NCBI RefSeq assembly: GCF_006442795.2
Contig: NZ_CP083956.1
Span: 4,565,501-4,629,500 of the forward strand
Source of the DNA: Mesorhizobium sp. B1-1-8
GTDB taxonomy: Bacteria; Pseudomonadota; Alphaproteobacteria; Rhizobiales; Rhizobiaceae
Length of the DNA: 64,000 nt
Direction: 5' to 3'
Shown: piece by piece, positions 51,382 to 60,277 of the stretch
Layout of the letters: each line of letters opens with the position of its first letter
How positions within the stretch are numbered: the stretch's first letter is position 1
Made by a program: the position numbers and the translations under genes
Notes under the pieces: generated by a model
Databases searched by the model: none
Seen by the model: only the letters and a program-made list of their open reading frames with translations
Told to the model about the DNA's origin: nothing

Positions 51382-52542
51382 ATGCCGGGGGCTGACAATA
51401 CCGTGCTCATCACCGGAGCGCGCGCGCCGGTGGCGCTGCATCTGGCGAGGCTGCTCGATGGCGCAGGCCGTCGCGTGATCCTGGCCGACACGCCGGCCCG
51501 GCCCATCGCCGCCGCGAGCAAGGCCTGCGCGCGCTACTATCGGCTGCCGCCGCCGCGCTTCGAGCCGCAAGCCTATGCCGAAGCGATCGAGGCGCTGCTG
51601 CCCGAAGAGCAGATCGGCCTCGTCATCCCGACCTGCGAGGAGGTTTTCCACCTCGCGCTTACCTGGCGCGGCCGCGCCATGCCGGCTCGACTGTTCGCGC
51701 CCGGCATCGAGCTTCTGGCGGAAGTGCACAACAAGCATGCTTTCATGCGGCTGGCCGAGCGTATCGGCCTCGCGGTGCCAGAAACGACGCTGCTGCAATC
51801 ACAGGCCGATCTGGAGGCCGTGCGGAATCGCTCGCACGAGCTGGTGTTCAAACCCGTGTGGTCGCGCTTCGCCAGCCATGTGCTCTTACGCCCCTCGCCC
51901 GGCGAACTCGATGCCATCAATGCCTCGCCCGCCGCGCCTTGGGTGGCGCAGCGCTTTGTCGAAGGCGAGGAGATCAGCGCCTATGCGGTGGCGCGCGATG
52001 GCAGGCTCAAAGCACTGGCGCTTTATCGTTCGCTCTACCGCGCCGGCAAGGGCGCCGGCATTTACTTCGAACGGATGGAAGATGCAGCAGCGCGGAAGCT
52101 GGTCGAGCACATCGTCGCCGGCACAGTATGGACCGGGCAGATTTCGTTCGACCTGATGCGCGAGGCGGACGGCCGTGTGCTGCCGCTGGAATGCAACCCG
52201 CGCGCCGTCAGCGGCCTGCATTTCTTCCGCGATCCGGCACGCTTCGCGGAGGCGGTGCTGGGCGACGGTCCGGAAGTCCCGCCCGATGTCACCGCGCCGC
52301 AAACGGTGCGACTCGCCATGTGGATCTACGGATTGCGAGCGGCCTTGCGCTCGGGTGATCTCGGCAGATTCCGAAAGGCGATGCGCGAGGGGCGCGAATT
52401 GCTCGACTGGCCCGGCGATCCAGCGCCCATGAAGGCGCAATGGCCGGCGCTGGTCGAGATCGCGCGCACGGCCTTGCGCCAGCGTATCAGCCTGCAGGCG
52501 GCGTCGACGCGCGATATCGAGTGGAATGGGCCGGACGAGTAA
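51382..52542 (+). CDS. ATP-grasp domain enzyme
   Basis: 386 residues from ATG 51382 (MPGADNTVLITGARAPVALH). An N-terminal pre-ATP-grasp Rossmann-like domain (ILADTPARPIAAASKACARY, IGLVIPTCEEVFHLAL) precedes the ATP-grasp fold: ELVFKPVWSRFASHV, APWVAQRFVEGEEISAYAVA, and metal-binding LPLECNPRAVSGLHFF. Such enzymes join a carboxylate to an amine, thiol or another carboxylate using ATP. It converges on the KAS III operon and may belong to that pathway (inference). Confidence 0.88.
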   Translation: MPGADNTVLITGARAPVALHLARLLDGAGRRVILADTPARPIAAASKACARYYRLPPPRFEPQAYAEAIEALLPEEQIGLVIPTCEEVFHLALTWRGRAMPARLFAPGIELLAEVHNKHAFMRLAERIGLAVPETTLLQSQADLEAVRNRSHELVFKPVWSRFASHVLLRPSPGELDAINASPAAPWVAQRFVEGEEISAYAVARDGRLKALALYRSLYRAGKGAGIYFERMEDAAARKLVEHIVAGTVWTGQISFDLMREADGRVLPLECNPRAVSGLHFFRDPARFAEAVLGDGPEVPPDVTAPQTVRLAMWIYGLRAALRSGDLGRFRKAMREGRELLDWPGDPAPMKAQWPALVEIARTALRQRISLQAASTRDIEWNGPDE

Positions 52543-52548
52543 CGCTGG

Positions 52549-52723
52549 CGGGACAGCGCCCCTCTCTGTCCTGCCGGACATCTCCCCCACTTGGGGGAGA
52601 TCAGCAGCTTCGGCGCCTCGCCCATTCTGCCACGTCGGTAATTGGCGAAATCGGCGATGGCAGCCAATCTCCCCACCTGTGGGGGAGATGTCCGGCAGGA
52701 CAGAGAGGGGCGCGAAGGAACGC
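52549..52723. repeat. Intergenic inverted-repeat mosaic element, copy 5
   Basis: Near-perfect inverted arms gcgcccctctctgtcctgcc ... ttgggggagatcagcagc (52556-52609) and aatctccccacctgtggggg ... tgtccggcaggacagagagg (52666-52718). It is the same subfamily as copy 4. It may serve as a two-way terminator between the convergent genes. Confidence 0.85.
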
Positions 52724-52763
52724 GACGCCGCCGTCGTCATCAACTCTGAGGACTGATCAAACG

Positions 52764-53062
52764 CTACCCGCAGCCGCTACTGACCCGCGGCTTCACATAA
52801 AGCTGTAGGCCTAAAGCCTTGACTACAGCCAGCAGCGTGCTGAGAGGTGGATCGCTCTCGCTCAACGCCTTGTAAAGCGCCTCCGGCGTCATTCCGGCTT
52901 CTTTTGCAACGGCATTCAAGCCGATGGAGCGCGCCACACTGCTGAGAGTGTGAGTGATAATCTTGGGCTCGCCATCCTCAAATGCGGCTCGACAAAGGCT
53001 AAGCGTTCTTCAGGGGTCTTGAGATGATCAAGGATATCGAAACGCGCGGTCTCAAGAGGCAT
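52764..53062 (-). pseudogene. HigA-like addiction-module antidote gene with a one-base deletion
   Basis: ATG 53062 (ribosome-binding site aaggag) opens MPLETARFDILDHLKTPEER and LAFVE, then the frame breaks. Adding one base near 52987 (gtcgag-ccgcattt to gtcgaggccgcattt) gives AAFEDGEPKIITHTLSSVAR, SIGLNAVAKEAGMTPEALYK, ALSESDPPLSTLLAVVKALG, the conserved plan of HigA/'putative addiction module antidote' proteins with a Cro/C1 helix-turn-helix, ending at 52764. The length of 299 bp (one short of 300) fits a single deletion. No toxin gene lies beside it. Confidence 0.8.
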
Positions 53063-53092
53063 CGCTCCATCTCCTTGAATTAGAGCTTATAC

Positions 53093-54085
53093 CTAAAGCT
53101 CGATCTGGTGCACCCTCGCCTCACTCGCGGCAGCCGGCAGCTTGCCATCCATGATGGCGGCGATGTCGCGGCGCAGGAAATCCAGCGGGCCGATCACCGG
53201 CAGGGTTTGCGGCGCGAAGCGGGCGTTGTCGCTTGCCGATTTCAGCACACGGCGATCTTGCTGAAGGGCGATGTTGAACAAAGGCCTGAAGGCCAGCGCC
53301 TTGAGCTCGCCAAGCCAGCCCTGCCGCCGTCCGATCAGCCAGCCGACACCCTCGACGGTGCGCTCGTCCGCTTGGCGCAGATGAAAGGTGGTGGCGAGCA
53401 CCAGCCCATCCTTGCCCCAATATTCCAGCTCGGCGATGCCGGGGTGGCGGAAGCGGCCGATGGTCCTGGCACGTTCGCCCTCCAGTAGCCGGCTGATCAG
53501 CCCCTGCTGACGGTCCTCGCCGGTATAGCAGGCTTCGACCCAGCCCTCGCCGCCGGTGACATCCACCCGAACCAGACGGCGCCTGGAGCTCAGCCCGCGA
53601 AGCAGACCCTTGTGGGTGAAGTGGGTGTGGGTGGCGTCGAGAATGTTTTCGGCGGCATCGATCACCGTCGACTGGGTCGAGCTGCGCACCCGCCGCACAA
53701 TGACGTCCTTGCCCTCCATGCAATGTAGGTAAGGTTCGCCCGCCGGCGCGCCGGTCGAGACGAAGATGATACCGTCGCGCTCGATCGCACTGTAACGTCG
53801 AACCCGGAAATGCGGCATCTCGCCGACATGGCCGGGAATGGTCGTGCAGCGGCCTTCGCCGTCATAGCGCCAGCCGTGATAGGGGCATTCGATCTCGCCG
53901 CCGACCACCTTGCCGGTCGACAATTCGACCAGCCGGTGCGGGCAGCGATCGAACAACGCGGCAATGCCATTGGCCGAACGGAACAGCACCAGCGGCGCGC
54001 CATCGAAGAGGATGCGCCTCGGCTTGCCTTTGACGTCGGCCGACAGCGCTACCGCCTGCCAATAGTCCTTCTTCCGATCGCTCAC
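53093..54085 (-). CDS. Rieske non-haem iron oxygenase
   Basis: 330 residues from GTG 54085 (overlap GTGA with the preceding gene). The Rieske [2Fe-2S] site is RCPHRLVEL (Cys48, His50) and ECPYHGWRY (Cys67, His70). The mononuclear iron ligands are in [13 protein letters not shown] (Asp150, His153, His158 in D-x2-H-x4-H). It lacks the long C-terminal half of ring-hydroxylating alpha subunits and resembles single-component demethylases/hydroxylases of the vanillate-demethylase type. Last gene of the operon; probably oxidises the pathway intermediate. Confidence 0.9.
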   Translation of the reverse strand: MSDRKKDYWQAVALSADVKGKPRRILFDGAPLVLFRSANGIAALFDRCPHRLVELSTGKVVGGEIECPYHGWRYDGEGRCTTIPGHVGEMPHFRVRRYSAIERDGIIFVSTGAPAGEPYLHCMEGKDVIVRRVRSSTQSTVIDAAENILDATHTHFTHKGLLRGLSSRRRLVRVDVTGGEGWVEACYTGEDRQQGLISRLLEGERARTIGRFRHPGIAELEYWGKDGLVLATTFHLRQADERTVEGVGWLIGRRQGWLGELKALAFRPLFNIALQQDRRVLKSASDNARFAPQTLPVIGPLDFLRRDIAAIMDGKLPAAASEARVHQIEL

Positions 54086-55212
54086 AGCTCGAACCTCCTG
54101 AGCAGAGGGATGCCGACCAGCGCCAATATTTTCTCCATGACGCGGACGGCCAGGCGTTTGCGCCACGAAAGATGACCGGCGTAGACGGCGTTGTATTCGA
54201 TCGCCGCGACAGCGCCGCGCAGACGCTTGAAGCCGGCGGCGCCAGCGCTCATGTTGAAGAACAGGCCCTGTGCTATGGCATGGTCCTGCGCCATCGCCAT
54301 CACCATGCGGTAAAGCCCTTCGCCGACCGGCAGGCCGGTGTCGTAGCCGACGATCGGCTGGGTAAGCGTGCCGCCGTTCTCGAACTGGCCGGTGACGGCG
54401 ACCAGCGCACCGTCCGCCCGGCGCAAGCCCGCCAGGCTGAGGATGCCGCGCCGGTGCATCTCGGCGATGTAGCGGGCGGTGTAATGCGGATTGAGCGGTG
54501 TGTACTTTTCCAGATAGAGCATGCCGTAGAGCTCTTCGGCGCGCGCATAGTCGGCCTCGGTGAAATCCGTGTTGCCGACCCGCTCGAACGGCGTGGTGGC
54601 GAGCCGTTTGCGGTCGCGCTTCATGTCGCGCGTCATCGCGCCACGATTGGCGAAGACATAGATCTGGCGCGCCGCCAGCATGCGGAAGCCGTCGGCCTTC
54701 AGCGCCGCGATGGTCGCAGGATCGGCGATCTCGTTCAGCGAGCGGATAATGATCGCGCGGTCGGGAAAACGCGCGACCAAAGCGGCACGCAGCTTTGCAA
54801 TAGTCGGGCGGGCGAGCACCGGATTGGTCGAATAAAGCCAGTTGTTGACCTGCACCTGATGGTCGAGGCCGCTCATCCTGACCAGCGGCGCGCAGGCGCC
54901 GATCAGCGCCCGGACTGCCCACCGCAGTATGGGATGCCAAGCGAAGTTGCGCGTTTCGTCGATGGCGTAGTCGAGATAGGCGCTGGATGGGCAGCAGATG
55001 TAGCAGTTCGGCGCCTCGCGCGCGTCGTTGAGGGTGAGCGGAAAGGTGCGGCCGCCGATCTCGAAAGTCTCGACCTTCACCGTCAGATTGGAGATGAGAT
55101 CCTGCGCCGGTATCTCATTGAAAAGGCTGACGAACGCCTCAACCATGGCCGGGTCATTCTCGACTTGGCCGGCCTTCTGGAACGGCTCGTCGAAGGTGGC
55201 GGCCCGGTTCAC
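54082..55212 (-). CDS. GNAT/FemAB-like acyltransferase
   Basis: 376 residues from GTG 55212, which overlaps the previous stop (GTGA) and has a ggag site; ATG 55233 is an alternative. An N-terminal domain of about 180 residues ([20 protein letters not shown]) has no clear relative; the C-terminal half shows the GNAT-like pattern: [60 protein letters not shown]. It probably transfers an acyl group to an amine. The acceptor is unknown. Confidence 0.75.
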   Translation of the reverse strand: MNRAATFDEPFQKAGQVENDPAMVEAFVSLFNEIPAQDLISNLTVKVETFEIGGRTFPLTLNDAREAPNCYICCPSSAYLDYAIDETRNFAWHPILRWAVRALIGACAPLVRMSGLDHQVQVNNWLYSTNPVLARPTIAKLRAALVARFPDRAIIIRSLNEIADPATIAALKADGFRMLAARQIYVFANRGAMTRDMKRDRKRLATTPFERVGNTDFTEADYARAEELYGMLYLEKYTPLNPHYTARYIAEMHRRGILSLAGLRRADGALVAVTGQFENGGTLTQPIVGYDTGLPVGEGLYRMVMAMAQDHAIAQGLFFNMSAGAAGFKRLRGAVAAIEYNAVYAGHLSWRKRLAVRVMEKILALVGIPLLRRFEL

Positions 55213-56465
55213 GTCATCCGCTCCAGCCGGCATTCGACGCGACGCAGCTTGCGGCCGGTCTCCAGCGGCAGCCGGGCGCGGACGAGATCGACCACCGCTT
55301 TTGCCTGCCGTGCCGCCAGCAGCGCGCGCACCGCCTGGTGGGCGGCGGTTGCCGCTTCGTCCGCAAGCTCCGGAACAAGCCTGAGCTCGATGGCCGCGGG
55401 CGCGATCTGGACGAGGCGGAAATCGTCGATGCGGCGGTCGGCCTTGAGCACGGCATTACGCAGCACGTCGGGCGTGACCAGGACAGGACCGCTAACCGAG
55501 GAAAAGCAGAAAACGTCGTCCATGCGGCCGACGATCTCGTCGACACAGCGCAGCGGCGAGCCGCAGCGGCAAGGCGCTTGCGACAGCCGCAGCAGATCGT
55601 TCATCCGGTAACGCGCCATGATTTGTGTGTTTCGCCGAAAAGCAGTGACAAGCGGCGTCACCAGGCCGTCGCCCGCCGGCTCGAACTCAAAGCAAATCGA
55701 GTCTTCGGCAAGATGCAGGCCGCCGTGGCGGCAGGTCACCGCGAACAGCCCTTCGGTCGCCATGTAGATCTGGTCGAGCGGCAGCCGGAAGAAGCTCTCG
55801 ATGATCGGACGGTCGACCGGGTCGAGCGTTTCGGCGGCCGAGAAGACGCGCCGCGGCGCCAACCGGAAGCCGGCGCTTGCGAAATGCCTGAGCATCTTCG
55901 GCGGCGCGATTATCACCGTCGGGTTGAACGCCTCCAACGCCCCGCGCCAGCTTTCCGGTCCGAGCGTTAGGTCGAAGAAAGCGAGCTTGATAGACCTCGA
56001 TTTGCGGGCGCTGTCGTAGAGGCCGGTGTTCTGCGGCAGGATGACGGCGACGCGCAGGCCGCGCCACAGGAGATCGGGCGCAGCCTTGGCAAGGATCGTG
56101 CCCAGCCAGCGATATTTTTCCGCTTCCGAGATGACGAACAGGCCGCGATTGCCCGAGGTGCCGGTGCTGGCGCCGACGGTGAGCGCGCCGATACGGCCGT
56201 CGCCAGCCAGCGCGGCCCAGGCCGACGCGGCGGTCACATCGGCGATGTTGAAATCCGCGAAGCGAGCCATCAGCAACGCCTTGTCGGTGACCGGCAGCTT
56301 GGCGAGGCTGCGCGGCGCCTTGCCGTAGAATGGCGCGCGCGGCAGGTCGCGGTCGAGGAAGCGGCGCAAGGCGGCCGCCTGCCAGCGCTCGAAATTCGCG
56401 CGGCTCTTGCGCGAGACCCAGCGCGTCAGGGCAAAGGAACGAACCGCTTCCGCCAGGTCATTCAT
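55209..56465 (-). CDS. PaaK/F390-synthetase-like adenylate-forming enzyme
   Basis: 418 residues. The adenylation loop reads [13 protein letters not shown] (about residues 98-110), and a Cys-rich turn [20 protein letters not shown] with GRMDD is the PaaK-type zinc/hinge region. This is the phenylacetate-CoA ligase/F390-synthetase group, which activates a carboxylic acid as acyl-AMP and passes it to CoA or another acceptor. It overlaps both neighbours by four bases. Confidence 0.88.
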   Translation of the reverse strand: MNDLAEAVRSFALTRWVSRKSRANFERWQAAALRRFLDRDLPRAPFYGKAPRSLAKLPVTDKALLMARFADFNIADVTAASAWAALAGDGRIGALTVGASTGTSGNRGLFVISEAEKYRWLGTILAKAAPDLLWRGLRVAVILPQNTGLYDSARKSRSIKLAFFDLTLGPESWRGALEAFNPTVIIAPPKMLRHFASAGFRLAPRRVFSAAETLDPVDRPIIESFFRLPLDQIYMATEGLFAVTCRHGGLHLAEDSICFEFEPAGDGLVTPLVTAFRRNTQIMARYRMNDLLRLSQAPCRCGSPLRCVDEIVGRMDDVFCFSSVSGPVLVTPDVLRNAVLKADRRIDDFRLVQIAPAAIELRLVPELADEAATAAHQAVRALLAARQAKAVVDLVRARLPLETGRKLRRVECRLERMT

Positions 56466-57295
56466 CCGGCCTCCCGCTCGCTTGTCTTGAGGTCATATGC
56501 CGTCGGCTTCGGATCATGGCAGAGCATCACCTCGCCGCCGGCGGCGAGAAAGCCGCGCAGCATGGCGCTGGTCGGCTCGATCGCCGCAGCATCTTCGGCG
56601 ATCAGCGTCGCCGGGAAGCCGGGCGTGCGGTCGCGGGTCAAGGCAGCCAGCAGCCACTGGACGTCGACAGCGTAGAGCAGCGGCCGCTCGAGGCCGGCAA
56701 AGAACAGGCCGAACTGCCCGTCGGCATGGCCCGGCAGATCGACTGCGATCGCGCTGCCGTCACCGAAGAGATCGGCACCGCCGGGCACACTGCCGCGCGC
56801 CTCGATCCGCCGCTTGGCGGACGGGCGGTCGAGCCGAGCCTCGAAATCGGCAGGGAAGAGTTCGGTGAAGACGCCATGGCGGATGTTCTGCCGGGGCGTT
56901 CTCGCCTTGACCCGGGCCCAGGCGGCCTCGCTTGCCACGAAGCGGGCGTTGCGGAACAGCGACAGGCCGGACATGTGGTCGGCATGGAAATGCGTGACGA
57001 TGACGGTGCGGACGTCGTCGGGCGAAAGGCCGAAGCGCTTCAGCACCGGCAGCACCTGCTCGGCGGCGTTGAGCTCGGGCCTGAGCAGCGCGCCGTAGAG
57101 GCGCAGCATCCGGCTGCGCCCCTCACCGGTGAGCGCTTCGGGGGTGTAGCCGGTGTCGACCAGCACCGGCCCGGCAAGAGGATGAAAGAACAGCCCGTAA
57201 CGGACGCGCAGCCTGACACTTCGCCAGCTGCCGCCACGCAGGATGAGCCATTCCGCGGCGGTAACCCAGGCGCTGTTGGCGAAGACGATTTTCAC
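56462..57295 (-). CDS. Metallo-beta-lactamase-fold hydrolase
   Basis: 277 residues from GTG 57295 (MKIVFANSAWVTAAEWLILR). The metal site is VTHFHADHMSGL (HxHxDH, residues 102-107), with PVLVDTGYTPEAL before and VDLPGHADGQFGLFF after it. In this setting it may be a thioesterase or lactonase. Four-base overlaps with both neighbours. Confidence 0.9.
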   Translation of the reverse strand: MKIVFANSAWVTAAEWLILRGGSWRSVRLRVRYGLFFHPLAGPVLVDTGYTPEALTGEGRSRMLRLYGALLRPELNAAEQVLPVLKRFGLSPDDVRTVIVTHFHADHMSGLSLFRNARFVASEAAWARVKARTPRQNIRHGVFTELFPADFEARLDRPSAKRRIEARGSVPGGADLFGDGSAIAVDLPGHADGQFGLFFAGLERPLLYAVDVQWLLAALTRDRTPGFPATLIAEDAAAIEPTSAMLRGFLAAGGEVMLCHDPKPTAYDLKTSEREAG

Positions 57296-58275
57296 GCCGA
57301 TCCCCCACCTGCGAAAGTTCGATCAAGCCCTTGTTCGAAAGAGATTTTCGGCTCCCAGCCAAGCATGCGCCGCGCCTTGGAAAGATCGAGGCTCTGGGCA
57401 TAGGCGAAGAGGCCGAGGCCGTAGCGTGTCGCCGGCGGCTCGGGACGGCCAGGCAAGCGCAATGCCACCACCTCCATCAGGCCTGCCGCCAGCATCGTGG
57501 GCCCAAGCGGCAGCGGCCGCCAGCGCGCCTTGAGCCCGGCGCTGGCGCAGGCCTCGTCGGCGATGCGGCGCACCGGCAGCACCTCGCCGCCGGAGATGTT
57601 GAAGACCTCGCCTTCGGTTTCTTTGGGCGCAGCGAGTGCTGTCATGATCGCGTCGACAACATCGTCGACATGGGTGAGATCGATCGAGGCCCGACCACCC
57701 CGAAACAGCGGCAGCGGCCGGGTCTTCGCCGCTTTGATCAGGCGCGGCAGCAAGGCGCGATCGCCGACGCCGTAGATGCCGCGCGGCCTTAGCACCACCG
57801 GATGGATGGCGGGCGCGGCGAGCGCGATCCGCTCCGCTTCCCGCTTGGTGCCCGCATAATGGTTGACCGGATCGGGCAAAGCGGCGTCCTCGGTGAGGCC
57901 GAGCTGATCGCGAAAGGCAAAGCTCACCGACGGGCTCGAAATGTGCACGAAGCGGCTGATGCCTTGCCGCGTGGCGAAGTCGACAAGATTTTGCGTCGCC
58001 GTCACATTGGCAGCCACAAAATCCGACAATCGACCGAACGGTGACGACAGCGCCGCGCAGTGGATGATCCGGTCGACTTTGCCGAGGCGAGCATCGAGCG
58101 CAACACTCAGCGGCTGCGACAGGTCGTGGCGGATGACGGCATGGCCTGCGGCCGCGAGCGCATCGCAGCGTTCGGCATCGCGGCCGAGGCCGAGAGCCGG
58201 AATGCCCATGGCCGCCAGCCGCGCCAGCACGTGGGAGCCCAAAAAACCGCTGGCGCCGGTGACGAGCACGACCAT
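57292..58275 (-). CDS. NAD(P)-dependent epimerase/dehydratase (extended SDR, OleD/3beta-HSD-like)
   Basis: 327 residues. TGASGFLGSHVLARLAAMG (Rossmann), HCAALSSPFG, HISSPSVSF and catalytic YAGTKREAE are present. It lies directly behind a KAS III gene, the same neighbourhood as OleD behind OleA in olefin/beta-lactone pathways, so reduction of a beta-keto product is plausible. ATG 58275 is two bases after the KAS III stop. Confidence 0.88.
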   Translation of the reverse strand: MVVLVTGASGFLGSHVLARLAAMGIPALGLGRDAERCDALAAAGHAVIRHDLSQPLSVALDARLGKVDRIIHCAALSSPFGRLSDFVAANVTATQNLVDFATRQGISRFVHISSPSVSFAFRDQLGLTEDAALPDPVNHYAGTKREAERIALAAPAIHPVVLRPRGIYGVGDRALLPRLIKAAKTRPLPLFRGGRASIDLTHVDDVVDAIMTALAAPKETEGEVFNISGGEVLPVRRIADEACASAGLKARWRPLPLGPTMLAAGLMEVVALRLPGRPEPPATRYGLGLFAYAQSLDLSKARRMLGWEPKISFEQGLDRTFAGGGSA

Positions 58276-58277
58276 CG

Positions 58278-59270
58278 TCAGGTTTCCAGCGCCATGCCGC
58301 CGAAGGAGACGCCGGCCGAAGTGCCGAGGAAGAGCAGTTTCATGCCAGGCGCCGCCCGGCCGTCACGGCGCGCGATATCGAGCGCGAAGGGAATGGAGGC
58401 GGCGATCTGGTTGCCGAAGCGGGCCGAAATATCGACGAGCTTCTCGGGCGCGAAACCGGTCTGGCGCGCCATATGGGCAAGCGCGAAGGGGCTTGCCTGG
58501 TGCGGCACGACGAGATCGACGTCGTCGCGTCGCCAGCCGGCGCGCTCAAGCAAGGCTGAAACGAAGCCGTTGAAATGACGCGAGGTGACGCGGAACAGTT
58601 CCTTGCCGTCCATGTGGAACAGGCTGTGGCGGGCAAATTCTTCGGGCTCCGTGTGGAAATCGAAACGCGTGCCGCCGGAACCGATGCCGCAGGCCTCCCA
58701 GGCCGACGGATAGGTTCGCATCAGGCTGGCAGCCATCTTGCCCTCGCTGGGTTCTGCCTTGCGCAGCACGGCCGCCGCCGCGCCATCACCGAAAAGTGCG
58801 GCAACCTCCGGCGCGTCGCGCCACGGCAGCGCGCGCGAGGCGATCTCCGCGGAGAAGACCAACGCGGTTTCGCATTGCTCCGCCTCGATCATGCGGCCGG
58901 CGGTCTCGAAGGCGGTGAGGAAGCCGAGGCAGGTGCTGTTGACGTCGAAAGCGGCTGCCGAACCATCGGCAAGGCCGAGGCGCTGCATGACGAGCGGCGC
59001 CGTCGCCGGCAGCGGCTGGTAGGGCACGCCGCAGCCGCCGACGATCAGGTCGACTGCCTTGGCCTCGATCCCCGCATCGTCAAGCGCCAGCCGCGCCGCG
59101 GCAGAAGCGAGGTCGATCTGCGATTCGCCCGCGCAGACATAGCGTTCGACGACCCCCGACGCGGTCTCGAGCACGCCCTGGGCGAGGCTGAGCCTCCCTT
59201 CCAGCGCGCGCGTGGTCACGCACCCTGCCGGCACCGCCCTGCCGGTTCCGACGATCCTGATCCGCATCAC
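58278..59270 (-). CDS. 3-oxoacyl-ACP synthase III (KAS III/FabH-like)
   Basis: 330 residues. Active-site Cys114 in DVNSTCLGFLTAFE, His257 in VVPHQASPF, and Asn287 in ARFGNQIAASIP complete the thiolase-fold triad. The start MMRIRIVGTGRAVPAG is typical. It is not a housekeeping FabH (the C-terminus and Cys loop differ) but a secondary-metabolism type that condenses an acyl-CoA or acyl-ACP with a second substrate. First gene of the six-gene operon; ggggggag precedes the start. Confidence 0.92.
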   Translation of the reverse strand: MMRIRIVGTGRAVPAGCVTTRALEGRLSLAQGVLETASGVVERYVCAGESQIDLASAAARLALDDAGIEAKAVDLIVGGCGVPYQPLPATAPLVMQRLGLADGSAAAFDVNSTCLGFLTAFETAGRMIEAEQCETALVFSAEIASRALPWRDAPEVAALFGDGAAAAVLRKAEPSEGKMAASLMRTYPSAWEACGIGSGGTRFDFHTEPEEFARHSLFHMDGKELFRVTSRHFNGFVSALLERAGWRRDDVDLVVPHQASPFALAHMARQTGFAPEKLVDISARFGNQIAASIPFALDIARRDGRAAPGMKLLFLGTSAGVSFGGMALET

Positions 59271-59367
59271 TCCCCCCGACGCGTGAGTCCGCTCCTACTC
59301 TAAACCAAAAATCGTCGATATTCGCAAAGCTCGAGCCGAGGCAGTCGCCCGGCCCCTAGGCTTGAGA

Positions 59368-60159
59368 TTACCGGAAAAACCGCATCACCGCGTCCATGAA
59401 TTCCACCGGGCGCTCGACGTTGAGCAGGTGGACGCCGGAAAGCAGCACAAGCTCGGCGCCGGGGATCGCCGCCGCGATCGCTTCGCTGTGGCTGGCCAGC
59501 GTCACCTTGTCGTCAACACCGCCGATGACCAGCGTCGGCGCGGTAATCAGCGAAATTGGGCGGCGCAGGTCGGCGTCGCGCACCGCGGCGAAGCATCCCG
59601 CGAGCCCCTGCGGCGACATCGCCAGGATCGCGGCGTGGAATTCCTCGACCGTATTGTTCGGCCCGGTCAGCATCGAGGCCGGGAACCAGTTGCGCATGAA
59701 CATGTCCGCCGTCGCCGACAGGTCGCTCGCCGCAAGCACATTGCGGATCTGCTCGTCGAAATAGGACGCTGGTCCAAGATGCGGCGAAGTATTGGACAGG
59801 ACCAACCGCTCGATGCGCTCCGGCGCATGGATGCCCAGCCACTGGCCGACGAAGCCGCCCAGCGAGAGCCCCAGGAAATGCACGCGCGCGATCCCGAGGA
59901 AATCGAGCAGTTCGAGCACGTCGCGGCCCAACCGGTCGAGCGAATAGGCTCCGGCCGGCGCATCGGAACCGCCATGGCCGCGCAGGTCGTAACGCAGCAC
60001 CCGGAAGGATTTGGCCAATTCCGGAACCTGCCCGTCCCACATGTGCAGCGTCGTTGCGATGGAATTGGAAAGCACAAGCACCGGCCGGTTTTCCGGGCCA
60101 TCCAGCCTGTATGCAATGCGGGCGCTGTCGCCCGCCGTGAATTGAAGCGTTTCGGCCAT
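59368..60159 (-). CDS. Alpha/beta hydrolase, 3-oxoadipate enol-lactonase-like
   Basis: 263 residues from ATG 60159 with ribosome-binding site gagg. Oxyanion region VLSNSIATTLHMWDGQVPEL, RYDLRGHGGSDAP, nucleophile elbow FLGLSLGGFVGQW (Ser), and catalytic His in GVHLLNVERP. The pattern is PcaD-like. No other pca gene is present. It lies 97 bp upstream of the KAS III operon on the same strand and is divergent from a LysR gene. Confidence 0.9.
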   Translation of the reverse strand: MAETLQFTAGDSARIAYRLDGPENRPVLVLSNSIATTLHMWDGQVPELAKSFRVLRYDLRGHGGSDAPAGAYSLDRLGRDVLELLDFLGIARVHFLGLSLGGFVGQWLGIHAPERIERLVLSNTSPHLGPASYFDEQIRNVLAASDLSATADMFMRNWFPASMLTGPNNTVEEFHAAILAMSPQGLAGCFAAVRDADLRRPISLITAPTLVIGGVDDKVTLASHSEAIAAAIPGAELVLLSGVHLLNVERPVEFMDAVMRFFR

Positions 60160-60277
60160 TTTGATCCTCATGTTTGTTTGGCGGGAAGCGCCGTCCCGCG
60201 TCAGTGAGGAAGGCTAGGTCTGGTTACTATCGAAGAAAATTACTATGGTTAGACAATCTCTGTAGGAGATTTCGACA
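60160..60277. promoter_or_regulatory. Divergent hydrolase/LysR promoter region
   Basis: 118 bp. ggttactatcgaag and attactatggttag (60219-60253) form a direct repeat of ttactat spaced 20 bp, a candidate LysR site. Confidence 0.45.

Noticed and set aside
57292..59270. OleABCD olefin/beta-lactone cluster
   Set aside because: OleA- and OleD-like genes are adjacent, but the ligase is PaaK-type rather than OleC and the nearby alpha/beta hydrolase is PcaD-like and in a separate unit.
59368..60159. Protocatechuate (pca) operon
   Set aside because: Only a PcaD-like hydrolase is present; no pcaB, C, G, H, I or J neighbours.
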